A DNA stretch of 31,209 bases from Pleurotus ostreatus/Saccharomyces cerevisiae fusant (lineage: Eukaryota > Opisthokonta). The stretch is taken from positions 1 to 31,209 of the forward strand of contig JAMQCK010000287.1 in NCBI GenBank assembly GCA_024196135.1, written 5' to 3'. Within the stretch, counting starts at the first letter, position 1; each line of letters opens with the position of its first letter. Position numbers and translations under genes: made by a program. Shown here one piece after another: positions 1-10,944 of this stretch. The notes under the pieces are model-generated. The model was not told where the DNA came from. It did not search any database and saw only the letters and a program-made list of their open reading frames with translations.

Positions 1-2720
1 GTAGAGTTATGGCTGAAGAAGCTGACGCAGTCGAAGGAAATCTCGTCGGCATTGTCTGAACTAGGCCGGCTTGCAACGAACCATCACCATGCTCTGACCG
101 CAATGACGCTAACCACGGCACGGAAGACTTTGGAAATGGTTGCCGACAGCATCGAATGTGTGCTATGGATCACCGTATCAACATCATGTTCAGAATGTGT
201 GCTATGGACCACCGTATCAACGTCATGTTCAAGCTCTAACTGGCGTTTTTCCAGGGGCCCGAGAGGATCGCGACATGGATCGCCTTTGTCTCGCTCAACT
301 AGCTCAGATAGCTCAGGAGGCGTATGGTGCGCCGCGTTTTATCAAGTGAGACTGGCGTCTAAGCAATGGCCCAGGTGTACTCAAGCGCGTCGAGTTGACT
401 CAGACAGACGACCGGGGTCGTTTGGAGAACATACAAAGGTCACTCCTTCTCTGCGTCTCCCTTTCCGCGGACGATAGGCGTAAGACAAAATCACTGTATC
501 CTCCTTTGTATGCTTATCAATTATCAAGGCTCGGGCGACCTCGAAAAGATTTTTCGCTGGCTTGAATATCCCGACTCCTCGCTCAAGATGCAGGACCTTT
601 GTCGGGACCGTGCGCCATCGACCGGAAGTTGGTTTTTGGATGGTGACGACTTTTCCGGGCTCAAGTCGGGTGATAGGCGCGCAGTCTGGCTTCAGGGAAA
701 GGGTGAGAGCAGATTTGATTCAAGTTGATTGCGCACTAACAGACGAGCAGCTGGATGCGGCAAAAGTACCATGATGTGAGCTATGCCACGCGATTTTTTC
801 CTCTAACTTCTTCGATAGCTGAACTTGATTACGCCAGTGCATGCGCGGTGCAGGACTTACGCGCATCCTGTGCTTGGCCGGATTTGCAGGGGCTCGTACT
901 TGCCCACTACTTCGACGTCACCGACTCGTCTCATCCTAGAACCTTTCGCGCACTTCTCAGCTCGTTTCTCTGCCAGCTTGCGTACGCCAACGAGGACAGT
1001 CGGCGAGCGCTGCTACATCTCTTCGAGTACAGTATGAATGGGCATTCGAAGCCGTCTCCCGAAGCGATGAGACGCCAAATAGATGCTATCATCGACGGGA
1101 TGGCCGCGCGGGTGTTCCTAGTCGTGGACGCGCTGGACGAAGCCGAATGTCCTCAGGATATCATCGAGTTCATGTGCCATCTTCGCTTCAAACGGAACAC
1201 ATCGTTGCTGGTCTCTAGTCGCACCGAAGTCCTCTTTCGTCAACGCCTCAGTGATCTCTGCGACACGCACGTTCTCATGTCCGAGGAACTCGTATCTCGT
1301 GACATCGATACACTCCTGCGTCGTGCTCTGTCCGAGGGCGGCACGCTAAGCAAGGTCAAAGAAGTCGGTCTCGTCAATGACGCTCTTCAGTCGGGGGCGG
1401 AGGGAAAGTCAGTAAGCGCGATCGCCAAGCTCGTAACAGGACTGACAAATTCTTGGTTCAGCTTCAGATGGACGGTGATTCAGATACGTGAGCTGGCAAG
1501 AATAGCAGGAATTCCGAGTAAGGTTCGGCAGCGCCTGAGATCGCTTCCCAAGACGCTTGGTGAACTGTACAAGCGATGTCTCGACGCTGTTGACCCAGAA
1601 GATCGCGCGGATGTCCGCCGACTGCTGCTGTGGCTGCTCTACACAGTCAAACCGCTCGCGATGTCCGATTTCGCGCAACTGCTCTCTTTCGACTACTCCG
1701 ACGACAGGCCAATCTTCGACCCTGATTTGTCCCCGTCCTCCGAGGACAGTGTGCTTGCCCTCATAAGTTCTACCATGATATCTGTCCAGGATGGAATTGT
1801 CCGCCTATCTCATGTATCTGTCAGAGACTATCTTCTAGGGCTTCCGTCGGATTCCAGCTTTTGCGTGGACCATACGCTGGCTTTCTCACTCATGGCAAGA
1901 ACGAGTCTCGCATTCATTAGGTCGAACCACATTCCTTTGTCCGATCTGGGTCAACGTGAAGAGCGCCATCATCTCATCTTCACCTGGGTCCTCTACATTG
2001 CAAAGGCGGGTGATGAGGAGTATCCAACCCTTGCGCAGGACGTAGTCAGCGTCTTCAACGACGTTGAGGGACAAGAAGTCCTCAATCTAGCCCTCAGAGT
2101 TCTCGCCACAATCGACCATATCGCACTGATGCGACTTCTTGTCGACGAGCTCGGCGCAGACGTAGACAGGTGCGACGAGTCCGAGAATACGGCCCTCCAC
2201 TACGCGGCGACTGCCGGAACCTCCGCCGTGGTTGACTTCCTCTCAGGCTGCCATCCACTTCGCATGCAGCAGGGCCGACGTGGAAACTGTACAGACGCTC
2301 CTCTGCATGGGCGCAGATGTGTACGCACGAGATGCTGCCGGGCACACACCTCTCCACCTAGCCGTGCGAGCTGGCTCCCTCGGGCTCATATTGATGCTCC
2401 TCGGACTGGGCGCCCACATCGATGCGCGTACCAATGCCGGGCAGACGCCCCTTCACTTCGTCATGAGCGAGACAGCCAGTTTGAGCGCAGACGGGGCACA
2501 GCGTTCCGGCGGTGTGAGCTCCCGACGGCGACTGGACATCGCTCGCGCACTGATTGCTTCTGGAGCCGACCCAAAGGCTCGCGATGTACATGGCGAAGCG
2601 CCGAGACTCGGAGAAAGCGACTTCAGCGACTGGGTGGAACAGGCCAAGACACGACCCAGCCAAATGCAGATAATCCGCAATCTTCGCTTCACATGCAATG
2701 ACATCCTTGGCTTGCTCTGA
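1..2720 (+). CDS. NACHT-ankyrin STAND protein, 5'-incomplete, apparently frameshifted
   Basis: The reading frame is open from base 1, so the gene begins before the window. A second exon near 520 carries the pre-NACHT segment (EKIFRWLEYPDSS, then TGSWFL). Removing introns 703-750 and 776-837 rebuilds a Walker A motif, WLQGKAGCGKST. Walker B (VFLVVDALDEAE) lies near 1110-1145, followed by the SLPKTLGELYKRCL region typical of fungal NACHT proteins. Ankyrin repeats begin near 2130 (GADVDRCDESENTALHYAA). The frame then breaks at about 2240-2247 and the repeats continue one frame over (AAIHFACSRADVET) to a stop at 2718-2720. The 5' exon borders between 240 and 510 could not be fixed. Such STAND proteins act as signal-sensing NTPase switches in fungal self/non-self or stress responses; that role is inferred from the family. 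The frame break suggests a pseudogene or an inactive allele. The gene converges on the amylase downstream. Confidence 0.75.
154..231 (+). repeat. 39-bp tandem duplication in STAND gene
   Basis: Two head-to-tail copies of a 39-base unit (154-192 and 193-231) differ at only two positions. The length keeps frame, so translation would give a 13-residue repeat. Whether this part is exon or intron is unresolved. Confidence 0.85.
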
Positions 2721-2882
2721 CGCCTTAGACACAAGCTCATGGTGTAGGCAGTGCGATCCTTGATATTTGCACGATAAATACAACACAGTACAGCACGATA
2801 CATAAAGTACACGCTTTTGGAGAAGTACAAGGGAGTCGAATGACGCTTAATACGCATAAGTTTCCGAATAAAAATATTGCTT

Positions 2883-4837
2883 TTACGCCGTCGCGCCCGT
2901 GTGGATGGCGAGGGCACTGCGCGCAGGGACGGTTGCATCGAAGGAGCCGCCGGAAACGGTGAAGCTAATCGGCCTGGTCAGGCGCTGTTCGACGAGAAGC
3001 AGGAGAACTACTCACGTATTGCCTGAGCAGGAGCCATCGGACGCGTCGCCGCTGATCACATCGCAGTAGGAGCCGTCAGCGAGCGAAGTCGAGAAAGTCG
3101 TCGACCACTCCGAGTCTGCGTTGTTGATGGCAACGAAGCCGGCCGAGCCTGCCATGCATCCGTCAGTCCTCGCAGCTCTTTAACACTCCTCACTCCCACT
3201 CACCGCGTCCAAAAGCGATCTGCGAGCCCTGCGGGCTGACCCAGTCGGTAAGCTCCGCGTCGCCGACCTCGTTGCGGAAGGCGACCATGTTGCGCACCGC
3301 GGGCCAGCGGTGCTGGCAGATCCAGCCGCTCGCGCCGCCGTCGTCGGAGCACGTGCCGGCGTTGCCGTTGGGCGCGCCATCGTCCGAGTTGGAGAACTCG
3401 AAGGAGGAGAGGATGGACGGGGTGCCGTAGGGGTGCGCGAGCGAGAAGACCATCGCGGTGGTGTAGATGTTGTTGGGGGAGTTGTAGTTGAGGGAGTCGC
3501 CGCCCTGGGTGGGTTGTGTGTGAGCGCCCGATGCATGCGGTGCTGGGCGTTGATACTCACGCGCTCAGTGTCGTGGTTAGCGACGAAAACGTTTGCTGTA
3601 GAACCAGCGACCCAGCCTGGACGAGGCATCAGTACGCAAAGTCTGACAGGTATCAGTCTGCTCACCCTTGGAGTCGAGATCCTGCAGCTGATCGAGCGCG
3701 TTGTTGTTGAAGGCATCCCGGATAGTATGAGTGTAGCGGAATTCCTGAACGTCGCCTGATAGTAGGTCCTGTTAGAACATAACCTTCATCGACGAAGAAG
3801 AGGCGCATACCATTTTGGACATACTCAGCCGGAGTGATGGGCTCGCCGTCGCCGTAGATGACCTCCTGGGTGATATAGACCGACGAGTTGAGCCTGCTGA
3901 TGATGGCCGCGATGTCGTCCGTCGGGATGTCTGCAAACACGTCAGTCCCTGGTCTGTGCGGATCCTTGAACATGATTCACGCTTCGAGGCATCAAGACGA
4001 AGACCGTCCACACCGAGAGATATGAGGTCGTTGGCGTAGTCCGCGAGCTTGCCGCGAACGTAGTCGGTGTCGGTCGCGAGACTGGAGAGCACGTCAGCAA
4101 CGCCAATCGCCGGAGCACGAGACACGGCTCACTCCGCAAGGTTGACCAACTCGCACGTCTGCACCTCCTCCCGGTTCGAGTAGTTCACGATATCGTCGCC
4201 CGACTCGAGCCCGCAGTGATGGAAGTCCTGCGTCTGGTAGATGCCCGGGTAGTCGTAGTGCGTAAAGCTGCTGCCCGCAGTCCCTGTGCCCGAGTCCACG
4301 CCCGCCATGTGGTTCCAGATGGTGTCTGCGGCGGCGTCGCGTCAGCGCGTGCGGCGGTGGCACGACGACGATCACGAGCACGTACCAGCGATAACGCCCA
4401 CGCCTGCGTCGTGACACGCCTCGACCATACTGCGCCGTTGTAAGTCGCTATCGAGCACGAAATGGAGGCGGAAATGATGCTTACGCCGCAAAGCCGTCGC
4501 GGTCGCCGCGCTTGCCCTGGAGGATGTAAGAGACGGGCTGATAGTCGGTCCACCACTGGTCGCCGGAGATGGTCTCCTGAGGCGGGCTGACTGGAGACCT
4601 GCGTGAGCGCTAATCGAGGGCGAAGCGAATAGTCTGCTCACCTTGTACGAAGCCGTAGCCCGCGGGACCGATGAAGTCTGTGCACTCCTGCGCGATGCTG
4701 TCCCAGTTCCACTCAAAAATCTGGATGATGACCTTCTTGTCGGACGAGGGTGCGCGAGCACCGAGAGGCGCAGGCAAAGCGCGAGCGCCTACCAAGGCGG
4801 ACGCGAGCAAAGCCGAGCGAAGGGACAGAGGTGACAT
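2883..4837 (-). CDS. Secreted alpha-amylase (GH13), paralogue 1
   Basis: This is a secreted endo-acting alpha-1,4-glucan hydrolase. Eleven exons splice into 473 codons plus stop: 4837-4642, 4590-4485, 4429-4386, 4325-4133, 4081-3981, 3930-3811, 3755-3666, 3616-3561, 3504-3204, 3148-3016, 2964-2883. All introns are GT-AG, 49-60 bp, and every phase closes. The N-terminus ([20 protein letters not shown]) is a signal peptide. The GH13 conserved regions are intact: DTIWNH (region I), GLRLDASK with the nucleophile Asp, YITQEV with the acid/base Glu, and VANHDTER with the third carboxylate. A C-terminal beta domain ends in [15 protein letters not shown]. No starch-binding CBM20 follows. It lies head-to-tail with a paralogue upstream and is convergent with the STAND gene, 162 bp away. 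The exact GH13 subfamily was not determined. Confidence 0.95.
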
Positions 4838-4908
4838 TGGGGAGGTGGACGGGGAGGTAGGGACGGATGCGCCGAGGGCGATGGATTATCAGGCAGGATA
4901 TCTACGCA

Positions 4909-4915
4909 TTTTATA
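4909..4915 (-). promoter_or_regulatory. TATA box of alpha-amylase 1
   Basis: TATAAAA on the minus strand lies about 72 bases upstream of the ATG at 4837. The paralogue has the same element at nearly the same distance, which supports it as the core promoter. Confidence 0.7.
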
Positions 4916-6346
4916 CCAGCGCGCGGTCTCGCTCACGGGACCGAGTCCAAAGGGGAGGTCAAATGGGAGGCAGCCGAACCAGACGTCGGTGATTGCGCCA
5001 CCGTTCGACCGAAGCCTCTTCTCTGCCATTCGTCGTCGACGCGCCCATGCGGCCCAGAAACAAGCGCATGCGCAAAGTGTATGGTGGAGCAGGACGGAGA
5101 AATAAGAATGCCCCTCCCAAGCCCCCGATGCGTCCAAGGAGCACGCAGCATGACGCGCAGGGGGTCCTTAAGATAGAGCCCGTGTCGGATGCGCGAGCCA
5201 TCGCCAGGGTCATAAGGCTTTTTGACGAAGAGAGTTGCGGGCGCAGAAGGTGATCTGGGAGATTAGACTGTTTGTTGTATGCGCGCGTCTGAAGGGGGAA
5301 ACTGAGAAGCATGTGCAGCGATCATGGACGTTGCGGACAAGCCTGTGATTATCGCCGGCCCGCGTGGCCGGTTACTACGAGTTCGGTTATCCCTTCCCAC
5401 GAACCGACTTTGCTTCCCAAACTCGGCCATCATCTGTGGTCGCCCAATGGCCGCCCGTGCCTGCCCAAGGCTTCTCAAGAAACGTTCATTCCCCAGACCC
5501 CTGATCCCCAGCTTCTCCTCAGCTCTTTGTAGGGGTGGCTGGGGCCCCGGACCTGCCTGCGCTCGTAGCGCTCATACTTTCTCTTCCTCTCGAAGACAAT
5601 CTACTCGACGCGCCCATCCATGTCCAACTCCGACAGCGAAAGAGACGCACTCTCTCCCACGAAGGCTAGCCTCCGGCGAGATCCCCCCATCGCACCTCGT
5701 CCTTCTCGCGCGCTTCCCACCACGTCAGTTGCGAAATCGAAAACGACGCCTCGATTTGGGCCCTCCTTCCTATCGTTCACATCACGCACGCTTCTCATGG
5801 GCGCTTCCCCTGAATTCTCGAACTCACCCTGAGTTTTTCCAACTCAGCGGCACTCTTCATCGTCGTTGACTCTCGTGATACCCGCACGGAGGCGTATGTG
5901 CGTAGCGCCGACTCTGTATGGCCGTCGCCTCGACTTAACGACCGGACCCCGTTTTTGTGGAGCTCGCAGCTAGCCAAGGCTAGTCGCGCGGCCAGCTATG
6001 TACACGGCTATGACCCGCTGACCTGCTTGACGCCAGGCTTGCGGCGTGAAGACTTTCCTTATTCGCTCCGTCAATGCAAGATTCACGAACCTCGTGAATA
6101 TGGCTCTCCCAGGATTCGGACGCAGCCGTCCGACGAAGCTTCGCACCTTTGAGGACTGTTCGCCTCGGTAGCTCGGCAAGGTCATGTCATAGTTATTGTT
6201 CTCTGTAGACTAGCCGTTGTGTTGTCATCGTAGTCGTCGTCCCCATCCTATGCCCTATAGTATGCATTGTGAATAGCTTCATGATCTTCCTATAATCCCT
6301 TGGGCGTGCTGTTCGTCGCGAAAGAATCCGAGGTGAGTCTCTCTTC
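4916..6346. other. Intergenic region between the two amylases
   Basis: About 1.4 kb contains the upstream control region of amylase 1 and the 3' flank of amylase 2. Open frames of up to 181 codons exist on the plus strand (5324-5869), but they have arginine/serine/proline-rich composition, no recognisable domain and overlap other open frames, so I call no gene. No repeat or mobile element was seen. Confidence 0.5.
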
Positions 6347-8700
6347 TCAAAGCGACATCGCCCCAACATGCAGCGCCAGCGCACTGCGCGCGGGAACCTT
6401 GCCCTCAAACTTGCCGCCAGAGATCGTATAACTACGCGCAAGTTATCAGCGTCGCCTCTTACGGAAACTTTGCATATTACTCACGTCGTCCCCGAGCACT
6501 TGCCCGCCACCACCTGCGCGTCCACCACGTCGCAATACTTCCCGTCCGGCAACGACGTCGCGAACGTCGTCGCCCACTCCTGGTCGACATTGTTGATCGC
6601 AACGAAGCCGAGCGCGCCTGCGAGGGGGCATCAGCGTGAGTTCCCCAGCCCTTCAAGCATTTCTCCTTTCCATCTCGTGCGCTCTCCTCTCCATCTCGTG
6701 CACTCTCCTTCCCATCTCGTGCACTCTCCTTTCCATCTCGTGCGCCCTCCTTCCCATCCCGTACGCTCTCCTCTCTCCCTCCCGCCCAAGACAAGATCAA
6801 AAACACCAAACAGCCAACTCACCTCTCCCAAACGCAATCCGCTGACTCGATGGGCTGACCCAGTCCGACATCGGCACATCGCCCACCATATTGCGGAAGC
6901 CGACCATCCCGCTAATCGCGGGGTAGCGGTGCTGGCAGAGCCAGCCGGACGCGCCGCCCTTCTGCGAGCAAGTGCCGGCGCCTGTTAAGGTCGTTAGTTG
7001 GTGGTTCGACGATTGGATCTCGTAACTCGACGGATGAAGCATGGAGTACAGAGCTAGACTCACCACCACCCGGCGCACCGGCGTCGTTGCTCGAGAACTC
7101 GTAACTCGAGAGCACCGACGGCATCCCGTACGGGTGCGCGAGTGAGAAGACGGTGGCGGTAATGTACGTGTTCGATGGCGACTTGTAGTTGAGCGAGTCT
7201 CCTTGCTAGGCGCGTGTTAGGCTTCATTCGGAACGCCAAGAGAGAGATCAGCTTACGCGTTCGGTATCGTGGTTTACGACGAAGACGTTCGCTGCAGAGG
7301 CGGGGACCCATCCTGCAAGAGGGAGAGATGAATCACGATAGCAAGCTCGGACACGCGCGACGTACCCTTGCCGTCGAGGTCCTTCAGCTGATCAATCCCA
7401 CCACCGAGGAATGCGCTCTGCAGCGCGCGTGTGTAGCGGAACTCTTGGACGTCGCCTGATAATCAATGGTCGCAGTCAGTAAAAGTCCTGTCCTACCGGA
7501 ACGGAGACAGCTTACCATTCTGGACATACTCCTCCGGCTTGACCACGTCGGAGGGGCCCGAGGTGACCTCCTGCGTGATGTATGGATGACTTGCGAGCAT
7601 GTCGATGATCGTCGCTATCTCGCCCGTGGGGATGTCTGCAAGAAAGTCAGTACGAGGACCGTATGCAACAAACCACCGCGTCAAGGGCCGTCGGAGGCAC
7701 GCCACGAGGACAAACCAGGCTAAAAAAACGAGGGTCCACCAAACACAGCGAGCAGACGAACGATAGAGATGGAAAGACTCACGCTTCGCTGCATCCAGCC
7801 GAAGCCCGTCGACTCCGAGGGACAGCAAGTCGTTTCCGTACGCCGCAAGGCGCGCTTGCACATATAACGTATCCGTCGCAAGACTGTTAACGGTGCATCA
7901 GCATCCGATTCGCAAGAACTCGCCGATTGCAGGCAAGTGAGAGCGAAAGAACCCCGCAACTCACTCCGCCAGATTCACCAACTCGCAGGTCTGTACTTCC
8001 TGCCGATTCCCATAGTTGTTGATGTCGTCGTACGGCTCGAGCCCGCAGTGGTGGAAGTCCTGCGTCTGGTAGGTGCCCGGGTAGTCGTAGTGCGTGAAGT
8101 GCGAGCCGCCCGTGCCGACGCCCGAGTCCTGTCCGGCCATGTGGTTCCAGATGGTATCTAAAGAAAAGACGCGGTCAGTCTGAGGGCGAGCGCGAGGCGA
8201 AGAGGGAAAGACGCACCGACGATGACCTTTACGCCAGCGGCGTGGCACGTCGCGACCATGCTACGGAGATACAAATCAGTGAAGGCGAGCCGACCAGCGT
8301 AAAAAGTGACGCACGTCGCGAACTGCGTGCGATCGCCGCGCTTTGAGACCAGGTTGTACGATACGGGCTGGTAGTCCGTCCACCACTGGGGGCCCTGGAT
8401 GTGCTCCTGTGGCGGGCTCACTGCGAAAAGGCGAGCTCCTCAAAATGTGAAGTCTCTATTCATGTCAAGGAGTAACGCACCTTGCACATAACCGTACCCC
8501 GCCGGCCCGAGAAAGTTCGTGCACTCGGCGGCGACGCTCTCCCAGTTCCACTCAAACATCTGCGCAATGACCGTCTTCTCGCCCGGCATAGACTCTAGAG
8601 TGTGTATCGTGCTGTCCAGGAGAGGAAGTGTAGGAAGCGCCCGCGAGGCGCCCATGAGGGCGGAGAGGAGAAGCGCGGTGTGGAGGATAGACTTGCCCAT
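6347..8700 (-). CDS. Secreted alpha-amylase (GH13), paralogue 2
   Basis: This is a second secreted alpha-amylase of 482 residues from twelve exons: 8700-8481, 8420-8315, 8260-8217, 8157-7965, 7883-7783, 7635-7516, 7455-7366, 7312-7257, 7205-7064, 6981-6823, 6617-6485, 6431-6347. All phases close. It has a signal peptide ([18 protein letters not shown]) and intact catalytic motifs: [14 protein letters not shown] with the nucleophile, YITQEV with the acid/base, VVNHDTER. No starch-binding domain is present. Internal exons of 106, 44, 193, 101, 120, 90, 56 and 133 bases match paralogue 1 exactly. Exons 9 and 10 (142+159) sum to the single 301-base exon there, so one intron differs. Introns 5 (147 bp) and 10 (205 bp) are unusually long; intron 10 holds a minisatellite. 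The pair arose by tandem duplication. Confidence 0.95.
6663..6767. repeat. 21-bp minisatellite inside amylase 2 intron
   Basis: Five imperfect 21-base units on the plus strand, each containing CCATCTCGTGCRCTCTCCT or a close variant, lie inside intron 10 (6618-6822). The homologous intron of paralogue 1 is only 55 bp. Confidence 0.85.
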
Positions 8701-8775
8701 AGCGAGGGTGGGCGGGGGGGTAGAGAGAATGAGGGGTTGTGGAAAGGCGAGAGGAGGCGCGATGGCGACCGAGCA

Positions 8776-8782
8776 CTTTATA
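8776..8782 (-). promoter_or_regulatory. TATA box of alpha-amylase 2
   Basis: TATAAAG on the minus strand lies about 76 bases upstream of the ATG at 8700, matching the position of the box in paralogue 1. Confidence 0.7.
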
Positions 8783-9895
8783 CTTCCCGCGACGCGACGC
8801 GCGTGGCAGGCTGCACTTTAGCTTTGCGGAAGCGCAATGCTGGTTCCGCGTGCGTGGAGGTCCCTCCGAACGCGGTCCGAGGAAGAGGAGGCCACGACCA
8901 GATTCCGCCTTCAATGGTAAAGGAAAAATGGAGGCAATAGTGGTTGGTAGAACAAAGACTGGAGCTCGATGTCGAGCTCGAGTGCGTGCTGTTCAGGTCC
9001 CGTGGGCGTGTGCGGTTGGCGAGGTCGCCCTGAACGCATGGGGTAGGCAGAGCATCGAGGCTACCAGAGTTAGATCCTTCATCTCAGCAGGGTACAGTGC
9101 AGCCGTCGCGAGCTCCCTGCAATGGGCGGTTACAATCAAAAGTGGAAATGGGCGTTCAAGTCGAAGGGCAACGTGGTCGTGACGCTCAAGTTGGAAGTTC
9201 TTTCGCACGGTTCGACCTCGGGCTCGTTTGTTTCCTACCAGCACCTGGCTGTTGCTCGGCGAAAGCCTGTTCAACATCGTATGCTAGGAGGGCAGAATCA
9301 TCCCGCTTCTCACCATGCACAATCCTCTTCTGCAAGTTCCGGTCGCCAGCCTGTCAGCATTAGCGCAGTGTCTCTCGCCTCTTCCCCCGGATCCCGAAGT
9401 CCTCGTCGAAGTCCAGCTCTCCGCTCTATCGCCGTGAACTCCTGACGATCAGTACAAAGAGGCCTTTTCACCTGCTACTTGATAGCTTCTCGCCGGCTTC
9501 CTCGCCGAGCGCTGCGCTTCTTCGCCCTATGGTCATGGGCGCTACTGACGAGGAACGCTTTCCACCGACCCCATGACCATCCATGGGCCCAATCAGCCTT
9601 ACCTCGACACAGACCGATCGTCTTTCTGGTCTCCTGCTCTCGAGGTTCGAAGGACGCACACGCGCAACCTCCAGCGCCCGCGCACAATGACGTCACCTCT
9701 GCACGCGCCCTCCCCCTCGCTCATCGTCGCTCTTGCGTCCTGACTTCACCACGCGCACCGCGATATCCGCGCGCAACTAGCAAGACCAACCCCCGATCTT
9801 CATCGCGCATACAACTCTAGCTCCCCGAGCGCTCGTAGCACACCCTCGGACCCTGTACCATCCCCATCCATCTCTCGACGGATTGACATCCTAGC
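8783..9895. other. Divergent intergenic region, amylase 2 and hypothetical gene
   Basis: About 1.1 kb separates amylase 2 from the next plus-strand gene and must hold both promoters. It contains an 18-base perfect inverted repeat at 8962-8979 (GAGCTCGA, TG, TCGAGCTC) some 185 bases upstream of the amylase TATA box. Short open frames here carry no recognisable domain. Confidence 0.5.
8962..8979. repeat. 18-bp palindrome upstream of amylase 2
   Basis: Eight-base arms GAGCTCGA and TCGAGCTC are separated by TG. It could be a dimeric factor site or chance; nothing in the sequence decides this. Confidence 0.5.
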
Positions 9896-10738
9896 ATGCC
9901 CTGGTCATCCCCTCACTCTGGCTGGCGATCGCGCGCGACGCCCTACCCCGGCCCTACCCCCGACCTCGCCGCCGCCGAGCTCAAGTTCGCCGTCAAGGTC
10001 AGCGCGCCCGCGGGGGAGTACCCATTGCTCGCCGTCTTCGCAGGTCCTTCCTCCTCGTCCACCACCACATCCCCATCACCCTCTTCCCCCGAAACTGCTA
10101 CCAACTTCGCCATCGACGCCAAGGGCCACGTCCTCCGCCTCGCCCCCGAGGACTTCACCGCGCTGACCGCGCTCGCTCGCGGGGTGGACGCGATGCACGA
10201 TGCGGGGGTGTATGACGCGGAGAGGCGCGGTTCGTGGCGCGTCAAGAGCCCCATCACCTGCCGCCCGTTCCACGTGCTGCTCGTCCCGCAGCCGCGGGAG
10301 AGCGCGGCGGTCGCGGTCGCGGCAGCGCAGGAGCTGGGGAAGGATCCGGTGAAGGGACTTGGGGACCCGGCGCGGACGAGCGGGGAGCCTGCGGGTGCAA
10401 GGGCAGAGACGATCGCGGAGGGAGAGTTGAATGCGGTGGAGGGGACACCGACGCCGGTAGGTGAGTACTGGGTGAAAGGAGAGCAAGACGTTGGAAGGGT
10501 TAACGGAGTGTATGGTGCTAATCGGGAATCAGAGAACCCGAAACCAGCCCTGCGCACGACCTCCGTCTACGCGTTCAAGAAGGAGAATACGGATCTGAGT
10601 ACGCCGGTAGGCGAGCTGACGCAGCTGCCCGACGCACTAGTGGAGTTCTTCGGGTTAGCGGAGGAGGCGCGGGGCGAGGGGGAGGAGAACAAGGAGGTGG
10701 TGGATAGAGTGAAGGCATTGTTGAGGGGCGAGATGTAG
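9896..10738 (+). CDS. Hypothetical protein, unrecognised
   Basis: An open frame starts at ATG 9896 (MPWSSPHSGWRSRATPYPGP) and ends at 10738. A well-formed intron at 10461-10532 (GTGAGT donor, GCTAAT branch, CAG acceptor; 72 bp, a multiple of three) would shorten the product from 280 to 256 residues. The first 140 residues look folded (ELKFAVKVSAPAGEYPLLAVFAGP; GHVLRLAPEDFTALTALARGVD; PFHVLLVPQP), interrupted by a Ser/Thr/Pro stretch. The remainder is acidic and charged, ending in a short helix (VVDRVKALLRGEM). No signal peptide, membrane segment or known motif is visible. GC-rich third positions like those of its neighbours and the intron support a real gene. It converges with TRM112, 206 bp away. 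Function unknown. Confidence 0.6.
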   Translation: MPWSSPHSGWRSRATPYPGPTPDLAAAELKFAVKVSAPAGEYPLLAVFAGPSSSSTTTSPSPSSPETATNFAIDAKGHVLRLAPEDFTALTALARGVDAMHDAGVYDAERRGSWRVKSPITCRPFHVLLVPQPRESAAVAVAAAQELGKDPVKGLGDPARTSGEPAGARAETIAEGELNAVEGTPTPVGEYWVKGEQDVGRVNGVYGANRESENPKPALRTTSVYAFKKENTDLSTPVGELTQLPDALVEFFGLAEEARGEGEENKEVVDRVKALLRGEM

Positions 10739-10944
10739 GGGGATAGCATGGAGACGGTGAGAGTCGGATACGAATTATGTCAATGTACATGTATGGTTAC
10801 TACTTTTTCGGGTGAATCGACGATCGTCCGCATCACAGCGCGTGATGAGTGAACGAAGATCGTGCACTGCACGAAGATGCTGAGTAAATCAAGCACATAG
10901 TTCGCGCGGATACTGATAGCAGCCAGCGCGCCAGTGTCGACACG

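Noticed and set aside
5324..5869. Plus-strand open frame of 181 codons between the amylases
   Set aside because: Arg/Ser/Pro-rich, no motif, no conserved intron pattern, and it lies in the likely promoter and 3' flank of the amylases.
9943..10557. Minus-strand open frame of 204 codons
   Set aside because: Shadow of the plus-strand hypothetical gene in GC-rich sequence; Ser/Pro/Ala-rich without motif. Some doubt remains because the plus gene itself is unrecognised.
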